Shown in pieces: positions 44,580-54,929 of a DNA stretch of 64,000 nucleotides; the stretch's first letter is position 1, and every line of letters begins with the position of its first letter. The stretch is from positions 124,001-188,000 of the forward strand of contig NZ_JAFMOY010000128.1 in NCBI RefSeq assembly GCF_019049625.1. Direction: 5' to 3'. The translations under genes and the position numbers were made by a program. The notes beneath the pieces are model-generated. The model had not been told where the DNA came from and did no database searches. It saw only the letters and a program-made list of their open reading frames with translations. The stretch is from Rahnella ecdela. GTDB taxonomy: Bacteria; Pseudomonadota; Gammaproteobacteria; Enterobacterales; Enterobacteriaceae.

Positions 44580-46706
44580 ATGGAAAACCAGATTGTTCAT
44601 TTAACCGGCGGAAATACCAGCCTGATCGTCCGCTGCACCCCTTACGCCGAAATTCTTTACTGGGGAAACCGCCTTAGTGAGTTTTCAGCAGATGACATCA
44701 TTTCGATGAGCCGCGCCGTGCCTAATGGCCGGATTGATGTGGAAGCGCCGGTAAATTTCAGCGTCGATTCAGGACGCGGTTCTTTCGGCACGCCGGGTAT
44801 GGAAGGCCATCGCGACGGGCTGGACTGGTCGCCAGTGTTCAATACCACGCAGGTTAAACACGACGAAAATCATCTTCTTATCACCACCGAAGACGCGATT
44901 GCCGGTCTGCAATTTCGCAGCGAATTGCGCCTGGATGACAGCGGCGTTTTGCAGGCGCGCAATGCGCTGACCAATCTCACACCCGGCACCTATCAGGTGA
45001 CACGACTGGCCGTGACGCTGCCGCTGCCTGAGCGCGCCGCCGAAGTGATGGCGTTTCATGGTCGCTGGATCAAAGAGTTTCAGCCGCACCGCACGCTGCT
45101 GGATCACGGCGGCATTATTCAGGAAAACCGCCGCGGCAAAACGTCCTCCGAATATTTCCCGGCGATGATGATCGGTCATCCGGGTTTCTGCGAAGAACAG
45201 GGCGAAGTCTGGGGAATACATCTGGGCTGGAGCGGCAACCATCGTCTGCGCGCCGACATCAAAATTGATGGCCGCCGCCTGATACAGGCCGAAGCGTTGT
45301 ATTTCGCCGGCGAACAGCGCCTGGAACAAGGCGAAACGCTGGAAACGCCGTGGCTGTACGCCAGTTATTCCGCCAGTGGCCTGAACCAAATGAGCCAGCA
45401 ATTCCACCGCTTTGTGCGTGAGCAGATTTTACGGTTCCCGATCGAAAAACCGCGTCCGGTACATCTCAATACCTGGGAAGGGATTTATTTTGATCACGAT
45501 CCTGACTATATCATGCAGATGGCGACAGAATCGGCGGCGTTAGGCGTTGAACGCTTCATTATCGACGACGGCTGGTTCCGTGGCCGTGACCACGACCGCG
45601 CGGCGCTCGGTGACTGGTATCTCGATGAGAAGAAATACCCGCACGGCCTGAAACCGGTGATCGACCACGTTAAAAATCTCGGCATGGAATTTGGTATCTG
45701 GGTCGAGCCGGAAATGATTAACCCGGATTCCGATTTGTATCGCGCCCATCCGGACTGGCTGCTGGCGTTGTCGGGTTATCAGCAACCGAGCGGGCGTCAT
45801 CAGTTCGTGCTCGATCTGAACAATCCGCAGGTCTTTGATTATCTGGTGGAACGCATGAGCTGGCTGCTCGGCGAGCACGACGTCGATTACGTGAAATGGG
45901 ACATGAACCGTGAAATCGTCCAGCCGGGGCATGAAGGTCGCGCGGCGCTGACGGCACAAACGCAGCAATTCTACCGTCTGCTGGATGTACTGGGCGAACG
46001 CTTCCCGCACATCGAGTTTGAATCCTGCGCGTCCGGCGGTGGCCGTATTGATTTTGAGGTGCTCAAACGCAGCCACCGTTTCTGGACGTCCGACAATAAC
46101 GATGCGCTGGAGCGGCAGAAAATCCAGCGCGGCATGAGCTACTTCTTCCCGCCGGAAGTGATGGGCTCGCACATCGGCAACAAGTTGTGCCACGCCACCT
46201 CGCGCCAGCACAGCATTGAGTTCCGCGGCCTGACCGCGCTGTTCGGCCATATGGGCATTGAGCTGGATCCGGTGAAAGAAGGCGAGGCTGAACGCGCCGG
46301 TTTTGCGAAATATACCCGCCTGCATCAGCAGCTGCGTCCGCTACTGCACAGCGGTGACGTGTACCGTGTGGATACGCACGATGAGACGGTGCTGATTAAC
46401 GGCGTGGTCAGCGAAAACAAGGATCGCGCGGTGTTCCTGGTCAGTCAGCTGGCGATGCCCACCTGGTCATTACCCGGTGCATTACGCGTGCCGGGGCTGA
46501 AAACGGCTGCCCGATATCGCGTGACGGTGCTTGATGAACCGGCATTGCTGAAAGGCGGCGGCAGCGGTCATACCATGCGCATGCAACCGGCGTGGCTGCA
46601 TGAGTCGCCGGTACTGAGCGGTGAATGGCTGGCAAATGCCGGGCTGGCGTTGCCGGTGCTGGATCCTGAAAGCGCCCTGCTTCTGGGCTTCGAAGAAATC
46701 AGATAA
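44580..46706 (+). CDS. rafA: GH36 alpha-galactosidase
   Basis: A 708-residue cytoplasmic glycoside hydrolase family 36 enzyme that removes terminal alpha-galactose from melibiose and raffinose; plasmid-borne E. coli RafA has the same length. Catalytic nucleophile Asp is expected in [12 protein letters not shown] and the acid/base Asp in [32 protein letters not shown] and [20 protein letters not shown] are substrate-pocket motifs. Followed by its permease after a small GAAA-loop hairpin. The symbol reflects family similarity. Confidence 0.9.
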   Translation: MENQIVHLTGGNTSLIVRCTPYAEILYWGNRLSEFSADDIISMSRAVPNGRIDVEAPVNFSVDSGRGSFGTPGMEGHRDGLDWSPVFNTTQVKHDENHLLITTEDAIAGLQFRSELRLDDSGVLQARNALTNLTPGTYQVTRLAVTLPLPERAAEVMAFHGRWIKEFQPHRTLLDHGGIIQENRRGKTSSEYFPAMMIGHPGFCEEQGEVWGIHLGWSGNHRLRADIKIDGRRLIQAEALYFAGEQRLEQGETLETPWLYASYSASGLNQMSQQFHRFVREQILRFPIEKPRPVHLNTWEGIYFDHDPDYIMQMATESAALGVERFIIDDGWFRGRDHDRAALGDWYLDEKKYPHGLKPVIDHVKNLGMEFGIWVEPEMINPDSDLYRAHPDWLLALSGYQQPSGRHQFVLDLNNPQVFDYLVERMSWLLGEHDVDYVKWDMNREIVQPGHEGRAALTAQTQQFYRLLDVLGERFPHIEFESCASGGGRIDFEVLKRSHRFWTSDNNDALERQKIQRGMSYFFPPEVMGSHIGNKLCHATSRQHSIEFRGLTALFGHMGIELDPVKEGEAERAGFAKYTRLHQQLRPLLHSGDVYRVDTHDETVLINGVVSENKDRAVFLVSQLAMPTWSLPGALRVPGLKTAARYRVTVLDEPALLKGGGSGHTMRMQPAWLHESPVLSGEWLANAGLALPVLDPESALLLGFEEIR

Positions 46707-46718
46707 CAACAAAAAACG

Positions 46719-46740
46719 CCGGTACGAAAGTGCCGGTTTT
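46719..46740 (+). terminator. Weak terminator/attenuator between alpha-galactosidase and permease
   Basis: CCGGTAC, GAAA tetraloop, GTGCCGG (one T-G pair), then TTTT. The stem is short, so it probably lowers rather than stops readthrough into the permease. Confidence 0.5.
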
Positions 46741-46764
46741 CATGGTTTCGGCAAGGAAATCACT

Positions 46765-48051
46765 ATGAACTCTACACAAACTTCCGATCGTTGTTTCTAT
46801 AAAAAAAATACTAACTTCTGGATATTTGGCAGCTATTTCTTCCTCTACTTCTTCATTATGGCGACCTGTTATCCGTTTTTACCGATCTGGCTTTCAGACA
46901 TTATCGGCCTGAGTAAAACGGAAACCGGCATCGTATTTTCCAGCATGTCGCTGTTTGCCATTCTGTTTCAGCCGATTTTCGGCATCATTTCTGACAAGCT
47001 TGGCCTGAAAAAACACCTGCTGTGGATCATCGCCGTGCTGCTGTTCCTGTTCGCGCCGTTCTTCATTTACGTTTTCGCACCGTTGTTAAAACTGAATATT
47101 GTGCTCGGCGCCATTCTCGGCGGCGCGTATATCGGTTTCGTGTTTGCGGGTGGTTCAGGCGCGACTGAGGCTTACATTGAAAGGGTCAGCCGCAACAGTT
47201 CGTTCGAATACGGCAAGGCGCGGATGTTCGGGTGCTTCGGCTGGGGGATTTGCGCCTCGACGGCGGGCGTGTTGTTTAACATCAATCCCGACATCGTGTT
47301 CTGGATGGGATCCGGCGCGGCGATCATTTTGATGATTTTGCTGCTAATTGCCCGTCCGCAGGAAAACAATAACGCGCAGGTTCTGGATGAACTTGGTGCC
47401 AATCAGCCGCAATTTTCGCTGAAAACGGCAGCTTTATTGCTGAAAGAGCGCAAGCTGTGGATGCTGATTTTGTATGTGATTGGCGTGGCCTGCGTGTATG
47501 ACGTGTTTGATCAGCAGTTCGCGACATTCTTCAAAACGTTCTTCGCCTCGCCGCAACAGGGCACGGAAATGTTCGGCTACGTCACCACCGCCGGCGAACT
47601 GTGTAACGCACTGATTATGTTCTGTTCACCGTGGATTATTAACCGCATCGGCGCGAAAAACACCCTGCTGCTGGCGGGCACGATTATGTCAATCCGCATT
47701 GTCGGTTCATCATTCGCGACGACCGCCATTGAAGTGATTCTGCTGAAAATGCTGCACGCGCTGGAAGTGCCTTTCCTGCTGGTGGGCGTGTTCAAATACA
47801 TCACGCAGATTTTTGATGTCCGGTTCTCGGCGACCATTTATCTGATCGGGTTTAACTTTGCCAAACAGCTGGCGGCCATCTTCCTTTCCGCCTTTGCCGG
47901 TAATTTGTATGACCGCATCGGTTTCAGCGATACCTATCTGATCCTCGGCGGTATTGCCTTTAGCGTGACGATCATTTCGGCCTTTACGCTGAGCAGTCGA
48001 CCGAAGCCCGAAGCGGTTTCGGGTGTGCAAACGGCGGAAGGTTTGCGCTGA
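46765..48051 (+). CDS. Oligosaccharide:H+ symporter (LacY/RafB family)
   Basis: A 428-residue, 12-segment permease of the LacY-RafB-CscB family (MFS). Family marks: [27 protein letters not shown] at the N terminus, the motif [15 protein letters not shown] in the 2-3 loop, [25 protein letters not shown] (Glu equivalent of LacY Glu126 region), and [12 protein letters not shown] near the proton-coupling His/Glu helices. In context it imports raffinose or melibiose. AAGGAAATC precedes the ATG. Confidence 0.9.
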   Translation: MNSTQTSDRCFYKKNTNFWIFGSYFFLYFFIMATCYPFLPIWLSDIIGLSKTETGIVFSSMSLFAILFQPIFGIISDKLGLKKHLLWIIAVLLFLFAPFFIYVFAPLLKLNIVLGAILGGAYIGFVFAGGSGATEAYIERVSRNSSFEYGKARMFGCFGWGICASTAGVLFNINPDIVFWMGSGAAIILMILLLIARPQENNNAQVLDELGANQPQFSLKTAALLLKERKLWMLILYVIGVACVYDVFDQQFATFFKTFFASPQQGTEMFGYVTTAGELCNALIMFCSPWIINRIGAKNTLLLAGTIMSIRIVGSSFATTAIEVILLKMLHALEVPFLLVGVFKYITQIFDVRFSATIYLIGFNFAKQLAAIFLSAFAGNLYDRIGFSDTYLILGGIAFSVTIISAFTLSSRPKPEAVSGVQTAEGLR

Positions 48052-48118
48052 CTTGCGGATGCAGCCTTTCGGCACTCTGTGCTAGTCTCCGTGGGACAAG
48101 CATGAGGGGAGAAAGGCT

Positions 48119-49153
48119 GTGAGTAAAAAACAGGAACCGGGCGCGGCGGTTCGCGCCACGATACGTGACGTCGCCAGCGCCGCCAAAACGGGTAAGACCA
48201 GCGTTTCACGTTATCTCAACGGTGAACAACACCTGCTGTCCGATTCGCTGAAAGAGCGCATCGGACGGGCAATCTCCCTGCTCGATTATCAGCCGAGCCA
48301 GATGGCGCGCAGCCTGAAAAGCGGTCAGACGCGGTTAATCGGGCTGATTCTCGCCGATATTACTAATCCCTATTCTGTCGATGTAATGCGCGGCGTTGAA
48401 GCTGCGTGTCGTCAGGAAGGGCTGACGCTGCTGGTGTGCAATACCAACAACGAGCTGGATCAGGAAAAGCATTACCTGCAATTGCTCAGCAGTTATCGCG
48501 TGGACGGCATTGTGGTGAACGCCGTCGGTATGCGTGAGGCGGCGATTTCCACGCTGCAACAGGCCAATCTACCGATGGTGCTGATCGACCGCAAAGTCGC
48601 GAATTTCGCTTGCGACGTCATCGGCCTGAAAAACGAAGAAGCCACGCAGTTGATGACCGATCACCTCGTACAACAAGGTTTCGAGGCACTGCTTTTCGTC
48701 AGCGAACCCGCCACCGTTAATACCCGTTTCGACCGCCTGCGCACGTTCCTGCAACGTATGCAGCAATCCCCGCAACTGACGGGCGAACAGGGTGAAATTG
48801 AGCTGTATAACACGGAAGGGCTGGACAATTTACTGCGCGATTTTGTGACGCGCCACGCGGATAAACACAAAGCCGTAATGTGCGTGAACGGCGCACTGAC
48901 GTTACAGGTCGCGCGCGCCATGCAGCGCCTGAATCTCCGCTGGGGGCCGGACATCGGTTTATCCGGTTTCGATGAACTGGTGTGGGCCGATCTGGCGGGC
49001 GTGGGCATTACGACGCTCAAACAGCCAACGTACGATATGGGCGTGGCGGCCCTCCGCCAGCTGGTGACCCGTATTCAGGGCAATACTGAGCCGGTCAAAG
49101 ACCTGGAGTTTTCCGGCGAACTGGTCGCACGCGGGTCCACCGCAGCACGCTGA
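48119..49153 (+). CDS. LacI-family repressor, PtxS/KdgR-like
   Basis: A 344-residue LacI-type regulator with helix-turn-helix at ~residues 14-35 (TIRDVASAAKTGKTSVSRYL), hinge (PSQMARSLKSGQTRLIGLI) and sugar-binding domain. The start is GTG at 48119 behind GGGGAGAAAGG. It precedes a 2-ketogluconate-type operon, and the operator between them is almost the Pseudomonas PtxS site, so 2-ketogluconate is the likely inducer. Identity as PtxS is inferred from operator and neighbours. Confidence 0.82.
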   Translation: MSKKQEPGAAVRATIRDVASAAKTGKTSVSRYLNGEQHLLSDSLKERIGRAISLLDYQPSQMARSLKSGQTRLIGLILADITNPYSVDVMRGVEAACRQEGLTLLVCNTNNELDQEKHYLQLLSSYRVDGIVVNAVGMREAAISTLQQANLPMVLIDRKVANFACDVIGLKNEEATQLMTDHLVQQGFEALLFVSEPATVNTRFDRLRTFLQRMQQSPQLTGEQGEIELYNTEGLDNLLRDFVTRHADKHKAVMCVNGALTLQVARAMQRLNLRWGPDIGLSGFDELVWADLAGVGITTLKQPTYDMGVAALRQLVTRIQGNTEPVKDLEFSGELVARGSTAAR

Positions 49154-49227
49154 TCCCTTTTACTTCTCCGATTTCCTGCCCGTTCTTCGTGAGCGGGATC
49201 ATATTTTCGGGCTTTTGTTCTGTCGTC

Positions 49228-49241
49228 TGGAACCGGTTCCA
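49228..49241. promoter_or_regulatory. PtxS-like operator
   Basis: TGGAACCGGTTCCA is a perfect 14-bp palindrome, differing symmetrically at two positions from the Pseudomonas PtxS site TGAAACCGGTTTCA. It lies between the repressor and the kguE-like gene. Confidence 0.75.
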
Positions 49242-49367
49242 ATTAGGTTGTATAAAACGAAACAAAACGTTAACAACGGCACGACGTCTCATTTTCCTGA
49301 CTAAAATGAGGTGTCGAAATGATTGCCTGCATCTCACTGGCAGCGCGCCCTCACGGGAAAAACGTTC

Positions 49368-50117
49368 ATGAAAAGAGAAATCGTCATTGTCACCGCCGCC
49401 TACGGCAACAGCGTGGTGAAAGACCTTGGTGGTCAGGCCGAACTGCTTTCCGTCATTGCGGCTGCAAAGGCCGATGGCGTGGAAATCCGCCGTGAATTGT
49501 TCTCCCCGCAGGAGCTGGATACGTTACCGGCACTGGCAGAGAAAATTCAGCAGCACGGGTTGTTTGCGGTTTACTCGGTGCCTTTCCCGCTGTTTTTGTC
49601 AGGTGGCGAGCTTAATCCTGATGCACCACAATATTTTGAAGAGGCGCGCATTCTGAATGCCCGCACGATTAAGTTTTCTCTCGGTGAATTTGAGCCGGGT
49701 CAGGATCTGACACCGCTGAAAGTGGTGCTGGCATCCAGCCCGGTGAAGCTGGTAGTGGAGAACGATCAGACCCCAGAATGTGGAATTCTGTCGCGCATTA
49801 ATGCCTTCATGTTTGCCGCAGAATCCCTGCATTTGCCATTGAGTATGACTTTCGACATGGCCAACTGGCTGTGGGTCGGACAGGATCCGGCGATTGCCGC
49901 TGAGCGTCTGGCACGTCATGTCGGATATGTGCATGTGAAAGCCGCGGAAAAACGCGCCGGAAAATGGCACGCCGTGGCGCTCGATAACAGCGATGGCAGC
50001 TGGGAACCTTTGTTGAAAATGTTGCCTCAGGATGTGCCGCGCGGCATCGAATTCCCGCTTGAAGGGGATGATTTAACCGCCGTGACGCGCCATTACGTGG
50101 ATGTTTTACGCGGCTGA
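49368..50117 (+). CDS. Sugar phosphate isomerase/epimerase-like TIM barrel (KguE-like)
   Basis: A 249-residue TIM-barrel protein of the xylose-isomerase-like (AP endonuclease 2) fold. Probable metal ligands are visible in order: Glu in KLVVENDQTPEC, Asp in SMTFDMANWLW, His in VGYVHVKAAEK, and Glu in RGIEFPLEGDD. Pseudomonas KguE, first gene of the 2-ketogluconate operon, is of this type; its exact reaction is not settled. First gene of a three-gene unit with the transporter and GhrB. Confidence 0.75.
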   Translation: MKREIVIVTAAYGNSVVKDLGGQAELLSVIAAAKADGVEIRRELFSPQELDTLPALAEKIQQHGLFAVYSVPFPLFLSGGELNPDAPQYFEEARILNARTIKFSLGEFEPGQDLTPLKVVLASSPVKLVVENDQTPECGILSRINAFMFAAESLHLPLSMTFDMANWLWVGQDPAIAAERLARHVGYVHVKAAEKRAGKWHAVALDNSDGSWEPLLKMLPQDVPRGIEFPLEGDDLTAVTRHYVDVLRG

Positions 50118-50165
50118 TTTCGCATGAATGCGGGAAAAGCTGAGGCATTATCAGGAGATACCGTT

Positions 50166-51446
50166 ATGAACAAGACCAGACTGGCGTCACGCCGCTGGTG
50201 GTACATCATGCCAATCGTGTTCATCACTTACAGTCTGGCGTATGTCGACCGCTCAAACTTCAGTTTCGCGTCGGCTGCCGGTATCAATGATGATCTTCAC
50301 ATCACCAAAGGCATGTCTTCCCTGCTCGGTGCCCTGTTTTTCCTCGGCTACTTTTTCTTCCAGATCCCCGGCACGATTTATGCCGAAAGGCGCAGCGTTA
50401 AGAAGCTGATTTTCTGGTGCTTATTGCTGTGGGGCGGTTTTGCTTCGCTGACCGGCGTGGTAACGAATATCCCGATGCTGGCAGTGATCCGCTTTGCGCT
50501 CGGCGTGGTGGAAGCCGCCGTGATGCCCGCCATGCTGGTGTACATCAGTAACTGGTTTACGAAATCCGAACGCTCACGCGCCAATACGTTTTTGATTTTG
50601 GGCAATCCGGTGACGGTGCTGTGGATGTCGGTGCTTTCCGGCTATCTGATCAAATCGTTTGGCTGGCGGGAAATGTTTATCTTTGAAGGCATTCCGGCGG
50701 TGATCTGGGCGATTATCTGGTGGTTCAGCGTCAAAGATAAACCCGAAGAAGTCAGCTGGCTGAGTGAGCAGGAGAAAAAAGCCCTGGCCGAGCAGCTGGA
50801 AAAAGAACAGAAAGATATTCAGGCGGTCGGCGGTTACCGCGAAGCCTTCCGCTCGAGAAATGTGATTTTTCTCTGTCTGCAATATTTCTTCTGGAGCATC
50901 GGCGTGTATGGCTTTGTGCTCTGGCTGCCGTCGATTTTGCGCGATGGTAAATCAATGGGCATGGTCGAAGCGGGCTGGCTCTCTTCTGCTCCTTATCTGG
51001 CGGCGACCATCGCGATGATCCTGGTGTCATGGGCATCAGACAAAATGCAAAACCGTAAACTGTTTGTCTGGCCGCTGTTGCTGGTCGGCGCCCTGGCGTT
51101 CTTTGGATCCTGGGCAGCTGGCACAAACAATTTCTGGCTTTCGTACAGTTTACTGGTGGTCGCGGCTGCCGCAATGTATGCCCCGTACGGTCCGTTCTTT
51201 GCCATCATTCCTGAAATGCTGCCGAAGAATGTGTCGGGCGGCGCGATGGCGTTAATCAACAGTCTGGGTGCGCTGGGCTCGTTCTTTGGCTCGTGGTTTG
51301 TCGGTTATCTGAACGGCAGCACGGGCAGTCCTGCCGCCTCGTTTATTTTTATGGCCGTCTCGCTGTTGCTGTCTGCCGGAATAACGCTGTTAGTCCGACC
51401 GCGCAAGGCTGAAATTAAACCGAAAGGGAATGTTTCCTTAACCTGA
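50166..51446 (+). CDS. MFS sugar-acid transporter (KguT-like, ACS family)
   Basis: A 426-residue, 12-segment anion:cation symporter of the major facilitator superfamily. Family marks: FITYSLAYVDRSNFSFASA, the 2-3 loop GTIYAERRSVKKLIF, and RFALGVVEAAVMPAMLVYISNWF. It resembles gluconate/2-ketogluconate carriers such as KguT. Position between the KguE-like gene and ghrB, 48 and 37 bases apart, supports 2-ketogluconate uptake. Confidence 0.82.
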   Translation: MNKTRLASRRWWYIMPIVFITYSLAYVDRSNFSFASAAGINDDLHITKGMSSLLGALFFLGYFFFQIPGTIYAERRSVKKLIFWCLLLWGGFASLTGVVTNIPMLAVIRFALGVVEAAVMPAMLVYISNWFTKSERSRANTFLILGNPVTVLWMSVLSGYLIKSFGWREMFIFEGIPAVIWAIIWWFSVKDKPEEVSWLSEQEKKALAEQLEKEQKDIQAVGGYREAFRSRNVIFLCLQYFFWSIGVYGFVLWLPSILRDGKSMGMVEAGWLSSAPYLAATIAMILVSWASDKMQNRKLFVWPLLLVGALAFFGSWAAGTNNFWLSYSLLVVAAAAMYAPYGPFFAIIPEMLPKNVSGGAMALINSLGALGSFFGSWFVGYLNGSTGSPAASFIFMAVSLLLSAGITLLVRPRKAEIKPKGNVSLT

Positions 51447-51483
51447 AATCTGAAAATACTCATTTGAAGAATTGGAGTTTGTA

Positions 51484-52464
51484 ATGAATAAGCCGTCAAT
51501 TGTTCTGTACAAAAAACTGCCTGCCGATTTGCATCAACGTCTTGAAGAGCATTTTGCTATTACCGAATTCGATGGCATCACCGACAAAAACCGTGCTGAG
51601 GTTTTTGATGCTTTGCAAAACGCAGAAGGCCTGCTGGGTTCGGGCGGAAAAATCGATAAAGAGCTGTTTGACCATGCGCCGCGCCTGCGTGCGGTATCCA
51701 CCATTTCCGTCGGCTATGATAACTTTGACGTGGCTGAACTGACCCGCCGCGAAATCCCGATGATGCACACGCCGACGGCGCTGACCGATACCGTGGCTGA
51801 TACCGTGATGGCGCTGGTGCTCTCTACCGCCCGCCGCGTGGTGAATGTGGCCGAGCGCGTGAAAGCCGGTGAATGGAACGAAAATATTGGCGAAGACTGG
51901 TTCGGCATCGATGTACACCATAAAACGATGGGTATCGTCGGCATGGGCCGTATCGGTCTGGCGCTGGCACAACGTGCGCATTTTGGTTTCAACATGCCGA
52001 TTTTGTATAACGCACGCAGCCAGCATAAAGAAGCGGAAGAGAAGTTTGGCGCGCGTAAATGTGAGCTGAACGAACTGCTGAAAGAGTCTGATTTCGTCTG
52101 TATTTTGCTGCCAATGACCGAACAAACGTTCCATCTGATTGGTAAAGAAGAACTGGCGAAAATGAAATCCAGCGCGATTTTAATCAGCGCAGGCCGCGGG
52201 CCGGTTATTGATGAACCGGCTCTGATTGAAGCGCTGAAAGCAGGTACGATTTATGGCGCAGGTATGGACGTGTTCGAGACTGAGCCGCTGCCAAAAGATT
52301 CTGCGCTGCTGACTCTGCCGAACGTGGTGGCGCTGCCCCATATCGGTTCCGCCACGCACGAAACCCGCTACGACATGGCGGCCTGTGCGGTGGATAACCT
52401 TATTGCAGCCATGAAAGGCGACGTGAAAGAATTTTGCGTGAACCCGGAAGTTCTGAAGAAGTAA
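51484..52464 (+). CDS. ghrB: Glyoxylate/hydroxypyruvate reductase B (2-ketogluconate reductase)
   Basis: A 326-residue D-2-hydroxyacid dehydrogenase. E. coli GhrB (324 residues) reduces 2-ketogluconate to gluconate, and also glyoxylate and hydroxypyruvate. Matching blocks: [22 protein letters not shown]-like [20 protein letters not shown], Rossmann [20 protein letters not shown], catalytic Arg in [10 protein letters not shown], Glu in DVFETEPL and His in [19 protein letters not shown]. In E. coli ghrB is separate from any kgu genes; here it is the last gene of the 2-ketogluconate unit. A 16-bp hairpin follows. Confidence 0.94.
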   Translation: MNKPSIVLYKKLPADLHQRLEEHFAITEFDGITDKNRAEVFDALQNAEGLLGSGGKIDKELFDHAPRLRAVSTISVGYDNFDVAELTRREIPMMHTPTALTDTVADTVMALVLSTARRVVNVAERVKAGEWNENIGEDWFGIDVHHKTMGIVGMGRIGLALAQRAHFGFNMPILYNARSQHKEAEEKFGARKCELNELLKESDFVCILLPMTEQTFHLIGKEELAKMKSSAILISAGRGPVIDEPALIEALKAGTIYGAGMDVFETEPLPKDSALLTLPNVVALPHIGSATHETRYDMAACAVDNLIAAMKGDVKEFCVNPEVLKK

Positions 52465-52469
52465 TCCCC

Positions 52470-52511
52470 TTTCTCATTCCCTTTCATCATTAACAGAAAG
52501 GGAATGAGAAA
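52470..52511 (+). terminator. 16-bp perfect hairpin after ghrB
   Basis: TTTCTCATTCCCTTTC (52470-52485) and GAAAGGGAATGAGAAA (52496-52511) pair without mismatch around a ten-base loop, 5 bases after the stop. No long U-run follows, but the stem is among the longest in the window. Confidence 0.65.
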
Positions 52512-52594
52512 TTCAAATCCCGGTGGTCCGATTGCACTGTTTTGCCGCAGGCGTTATGGTGGACGACACATTTCGATAACATACAAAGCTTTCT

Positions 52595-53848
52595 ATGACG
52601 TTTTCTGCTTTCGGTGACAAATTTACCCGTTTTTCAGGCATCACACGCCTGATGGGCGATATGAATGACGGTTTACGCACACCTGGCGCAGTCATGCTGG
52701 GCGGCGGTAATCCGGCACAAATTCCTGAGATGCAGGATTATTTCCAGACGCTGCTGTCGGAAATGCTGGCCGCAGGCAAGCTGACCGAAGCGCTGTGCAA
52801 TTATGACGGCCCGCAGGGCAAAGACGTTCTGCGTCACGCGCTGGCAGAGATGTTACAGAAAGAGCTCGGCTGGCAGCTGGATGCGCAAAATATTGCGCTA
52901 ACCAACGGCAGCCAGAGCGCCTTCTTCTATTTATTCAATCTGTTCGCCGGCCGTCGCGCCGATGGCAGCATGTCCAAAGTTCTGTTCCCGCTGGCACCGG
53001 AATATCTCGGGTACGCCGACGCAGGACTGGACGAAAATCTGTTTGTTTCGGCCAAACCGAATATCGAATTACTGCCTGAAGGCCAGTTCAAATATCACGT
53101 TGATTTCGATCATCTGAACATTACCGATGATATCGGCCTGATCTGCGTTTCCCGTCCGACCAACCCGACGGGTAATGTGATTACCGACGAAGAGCTGATG
53201 CGCCTTGATGCGCTGGCGCAGCAGAAAGATATTCCGTTACTCATCGACAATGCCTATGGCGTGCCGTTCCCGGGGATTGTGTTCACGGACGCGACGCCGC
53301 TGTGGAACCCGAATATTATCCTTTGCATGAGCCTGTCGAAACTTGGCCTGCCAGGTTCACGCTGCGGTATCGTGATTGCCGATGAGAAAATCATTAAAGC
53401 GATCAGTAACATGAACGGCATTATCAGCCTGTCTCCGGGCAGCGTCGGACCGGCGATTGCCCATGAGATGATTGCGCGCGGCGATTTACTGCGCCTCTCC
53501 GAAGAAGTGATCAAACCGTTTTATTTCCAGCGCGTGCAGGAAACCATCGCCACGCTGCGTCGTTATCTGCCGGAAGAACGTTGCCTTATCCACAAGCCGG
53601 AAGGGGCGATTTTCCTGTGGCTGTGGTTCAAAGATTTGCCGATCACCACCGAAGTGCTGTATCAGCGCCTTAAGCAGCGTGGTGTTCTGATGGTGCCGGG
53701 CGATTATTTCTTCCCTGGGCTGGAACATCCATGGCCACACACGCATCAGTGTATGCGTATGAATTACGTGCCTGATGCTGAGCAGATTGAGCGCGGTGTG
53801 AAGATTCTGGCGGAAGAAGTGGAAAAAGCGCACGCGGAAAATCAATAA
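52595..53848 (+). CDS. avtA: Valine-pyruvate aminotransferase
   Basis: A 417-residue PLP enzyme, identical in length to E. coli AvtA, that interconverts valine/pyruvate and 2-ketoisovalerate/alanine. Matching blocks: FGDKFTRFSGITRLMGDMND, MLGGGNPAQIPEMQDYF, NGSQSAFFYLFNLFAGRRAD, ISVSRPTNPTGN-type CVSRPTNPTGNVITDEEL, and the PLP lysine in MSLSKLGLPGSRCG. Monocistronic; convergent with ibpAB across a strong terminator. Confidence 0.96.
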   Translation: MTFSAFGDKFTRFSGITRLMGDMNDGLRTPGAVMLGGGNPAQIPEMQDYFQTLLSEMLAAGKLTEALCNYDGPQGKDVLRHALAEMLQKELGWQLDAQNIALTNGSQSAFFYLFNLFAGRRADGSMSKVLFPLAPEYLGYADAGLDENLFVSAKPNIELLPEGQFKYHVDFDHLNITDDIGLICVSRPTNPTGNVITDEELMRLDALAQQKDIPLLIDNAYGVPFPGIVFTDATPLWNPNIILCMSLSKLGLPGSRCGIVIADEKIIKAISNMNGIISLSPGSVGPAIAHEMIARGDLLRLSEEVIKPFYFQRVQETIATLRRYLPEERCLIHKPEGAIFLWLWFKDLPITTEVLYQRLKQRGVLMVPGDYFFPGLEHPWPHTHQCMRMNYVPDAEQIERGVKILAEEVEKAHAENQ

Positions 53849-53868
53849 CCGCCTGCCGTTTTGCAGAC

Positions 53869-53907
53869 AAAAAAAGGGGAGGACATCAGTCCTCCCCTTC
53901 TTATTTT
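53869..53907. terminator. Bidirectional terminator between avtA and ibpB
   Basis: AAGGGGAGGAC (53874-53884), loop ATCA, GTCCTCCCCTT (53889-53899), with an A-run before and CTTATTTT after, so it works for both convergent transcripts. Confidence 0.9.
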
Positions 53908-53919
53908 ACGCTGACTATT

Positions 53920-54354
53920 TTATACAGACTGGTTTTCCAGCGCCGGTTTTTCAGTTCCAATCGCAATTTTCTGCGGCTGTAACGCTTCCGGCACATCGCG
54001 CACCAGACTGATGTGCAGCAATCCGTTGATGAACTCTGCCGCAGAGACATGCATATGCTCTGCCAGCGTGAAGCTCAGGGTGAAAGGCTTGATCACTAAC
54101 CCCTGATGCAGATATTCCACTTTAGCTTCCGGCTGAGCAGGCGTACCGCTGACGGTCAAACGCGGCCCTTCGACTTCAATATTCAGCTCGCTCTGCTGGA
54201 AACCGGCCAGCGCCAGTGAAATGCGATAATGATTGTCGTCAGACTTTTCAATATTGTAAGGAGGAAAAGCCTGATCCGCACCCTGCATGGAACTGGCTAA
54301 TTTATCGAAACCAATCCACTGACGCAGTAATGGGGAAATATCGTAATTACGCAT
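53920..54354 (-). CDS. ibpB: Small heat-shock protein IbpB
   Basis: A 144-residue alpha-crystallin type chaperone that binds unfolding proteins with IbpA. Conserved: [39 protein letters not shown], the alpha-crystallin core with [20 protein letters not shown] and [20 protein letters not shown] lies seven bases before the ATG inside a ROSE-like hairpin. Downstream of ibpA with a 156-base gap; cotranscription is expected. Confidence 0.95.
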   Translation of the reverse strand: MRNYDISPLLRQWIGFDKLASSMQGADQAFPPYNIEKSDDNHYRISLALAGFQQSELNIEVEGPRLTVSGTPAQPEAKVEYLHQGLVIKPFTLSFTLAEHMHVSAAEFINGLLHISLVRDVPEALQPQKIAIGTEKPALENQSV

Positions 54355-54361
54355 GGTATAA

Positions 54362-54379
54362 CTCCTTCTTTGAAGCGAG
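54362..54379 (-). promoter_or_regulatory. ROSE-like RNA thermometer of ibpB
   Basis: On the minus strand CTCGCTTC-AA-AGAAGGAG folds so that CTC and CTTC pair with the AAGGAG ribosome binding site, leaving one G bulged. The anti-Shine-Dalgarno block TCGCT fits the ROSE consensus UYGCU. Confidence 0.75.
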
Positions 54380-54454
54380 ATTTATAATTCCGTCATCCGT
54401 TTCGGGCGTGACGGCGCAGCTCCCTGACGGCGAGCCTAAACTTTTTCATTTTCT

Positions 54455-54489
54455 GGTGGTCAATACTGGTTAATACAGTGCTGACCACC
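54455..54489 (-). other. Stem-loop in the ibpA-ibpB spacer
   Basis: GGTGGTCA (54455-54462) pairs with TGACCACC (54482-54489); TACTG/CAGTG extends the stem past one mismatch. Probably an mRNA stability or processing structure between the two cistrons. Confidence 0.55.
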
Positions 54490-54510
54490 GGTGACTTATT
54501 CGCGGAAAAA

Positions 54511-54921
54511 TCAGCGAATTTCGATACGCCGCGGTTTAGAAGTTTCAGGAACGATGCGTTCCAGGTCGATATACAATAAACCGTTCGACAGATTGGCGGC
54601 TTTTATTTGGATATGTTCCGCTAGCTGGAATTTACGTTCGAAATTACGTTCAGCGATGCCCTGATATAAATACGTGCGGTCGGTTTCAGTCGGTGCATGC
54701 GCGCCTTTGACCACCAGCATGTTGTCATGGGCCGTGATGTCCAGCTCTGACTCGGCAAAACCGGCTACCGCGATAGCAATCCGGTAATGGTTTTCGTCAA
54801 CCAGCTCGACATTATAAGGGGGATAGCCGCCACCCTGATTCTGGCCAGATTCGATGAGATTAAATAAACGGTCAAAACCAATAGCAGAACGGTATAACGG
54901 GGATAAATCGAAATTGCGCAT
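54511..54921 (-). CDS. ibpA: Small heat-shock protein IbpA
   Basis: A 136-residue alpha-crystallin type chaperone (137 in E. coli), nearly identical across its core: [73 protein letters not shown]. It forms mixed oligomers with IbpB on aggregates. A sigma-32 promoter and a ROSE-like leader lie upstream. Confidence 0.97.
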   Translation of the reverse strand: MRNFDLSPLYRSAIGFDRLFNLIESGQNQGGGYPPYNVELVDENHYRIAIAVAGFAESELDITAHDNMLVVKGAHAPTETDRTYLYQGIAERNFERKFQLAEHIQIKAANLSNGLLYIDLERIVPETSKPRRIEIR

Positions 54922-54929
54922 TACTGCTT

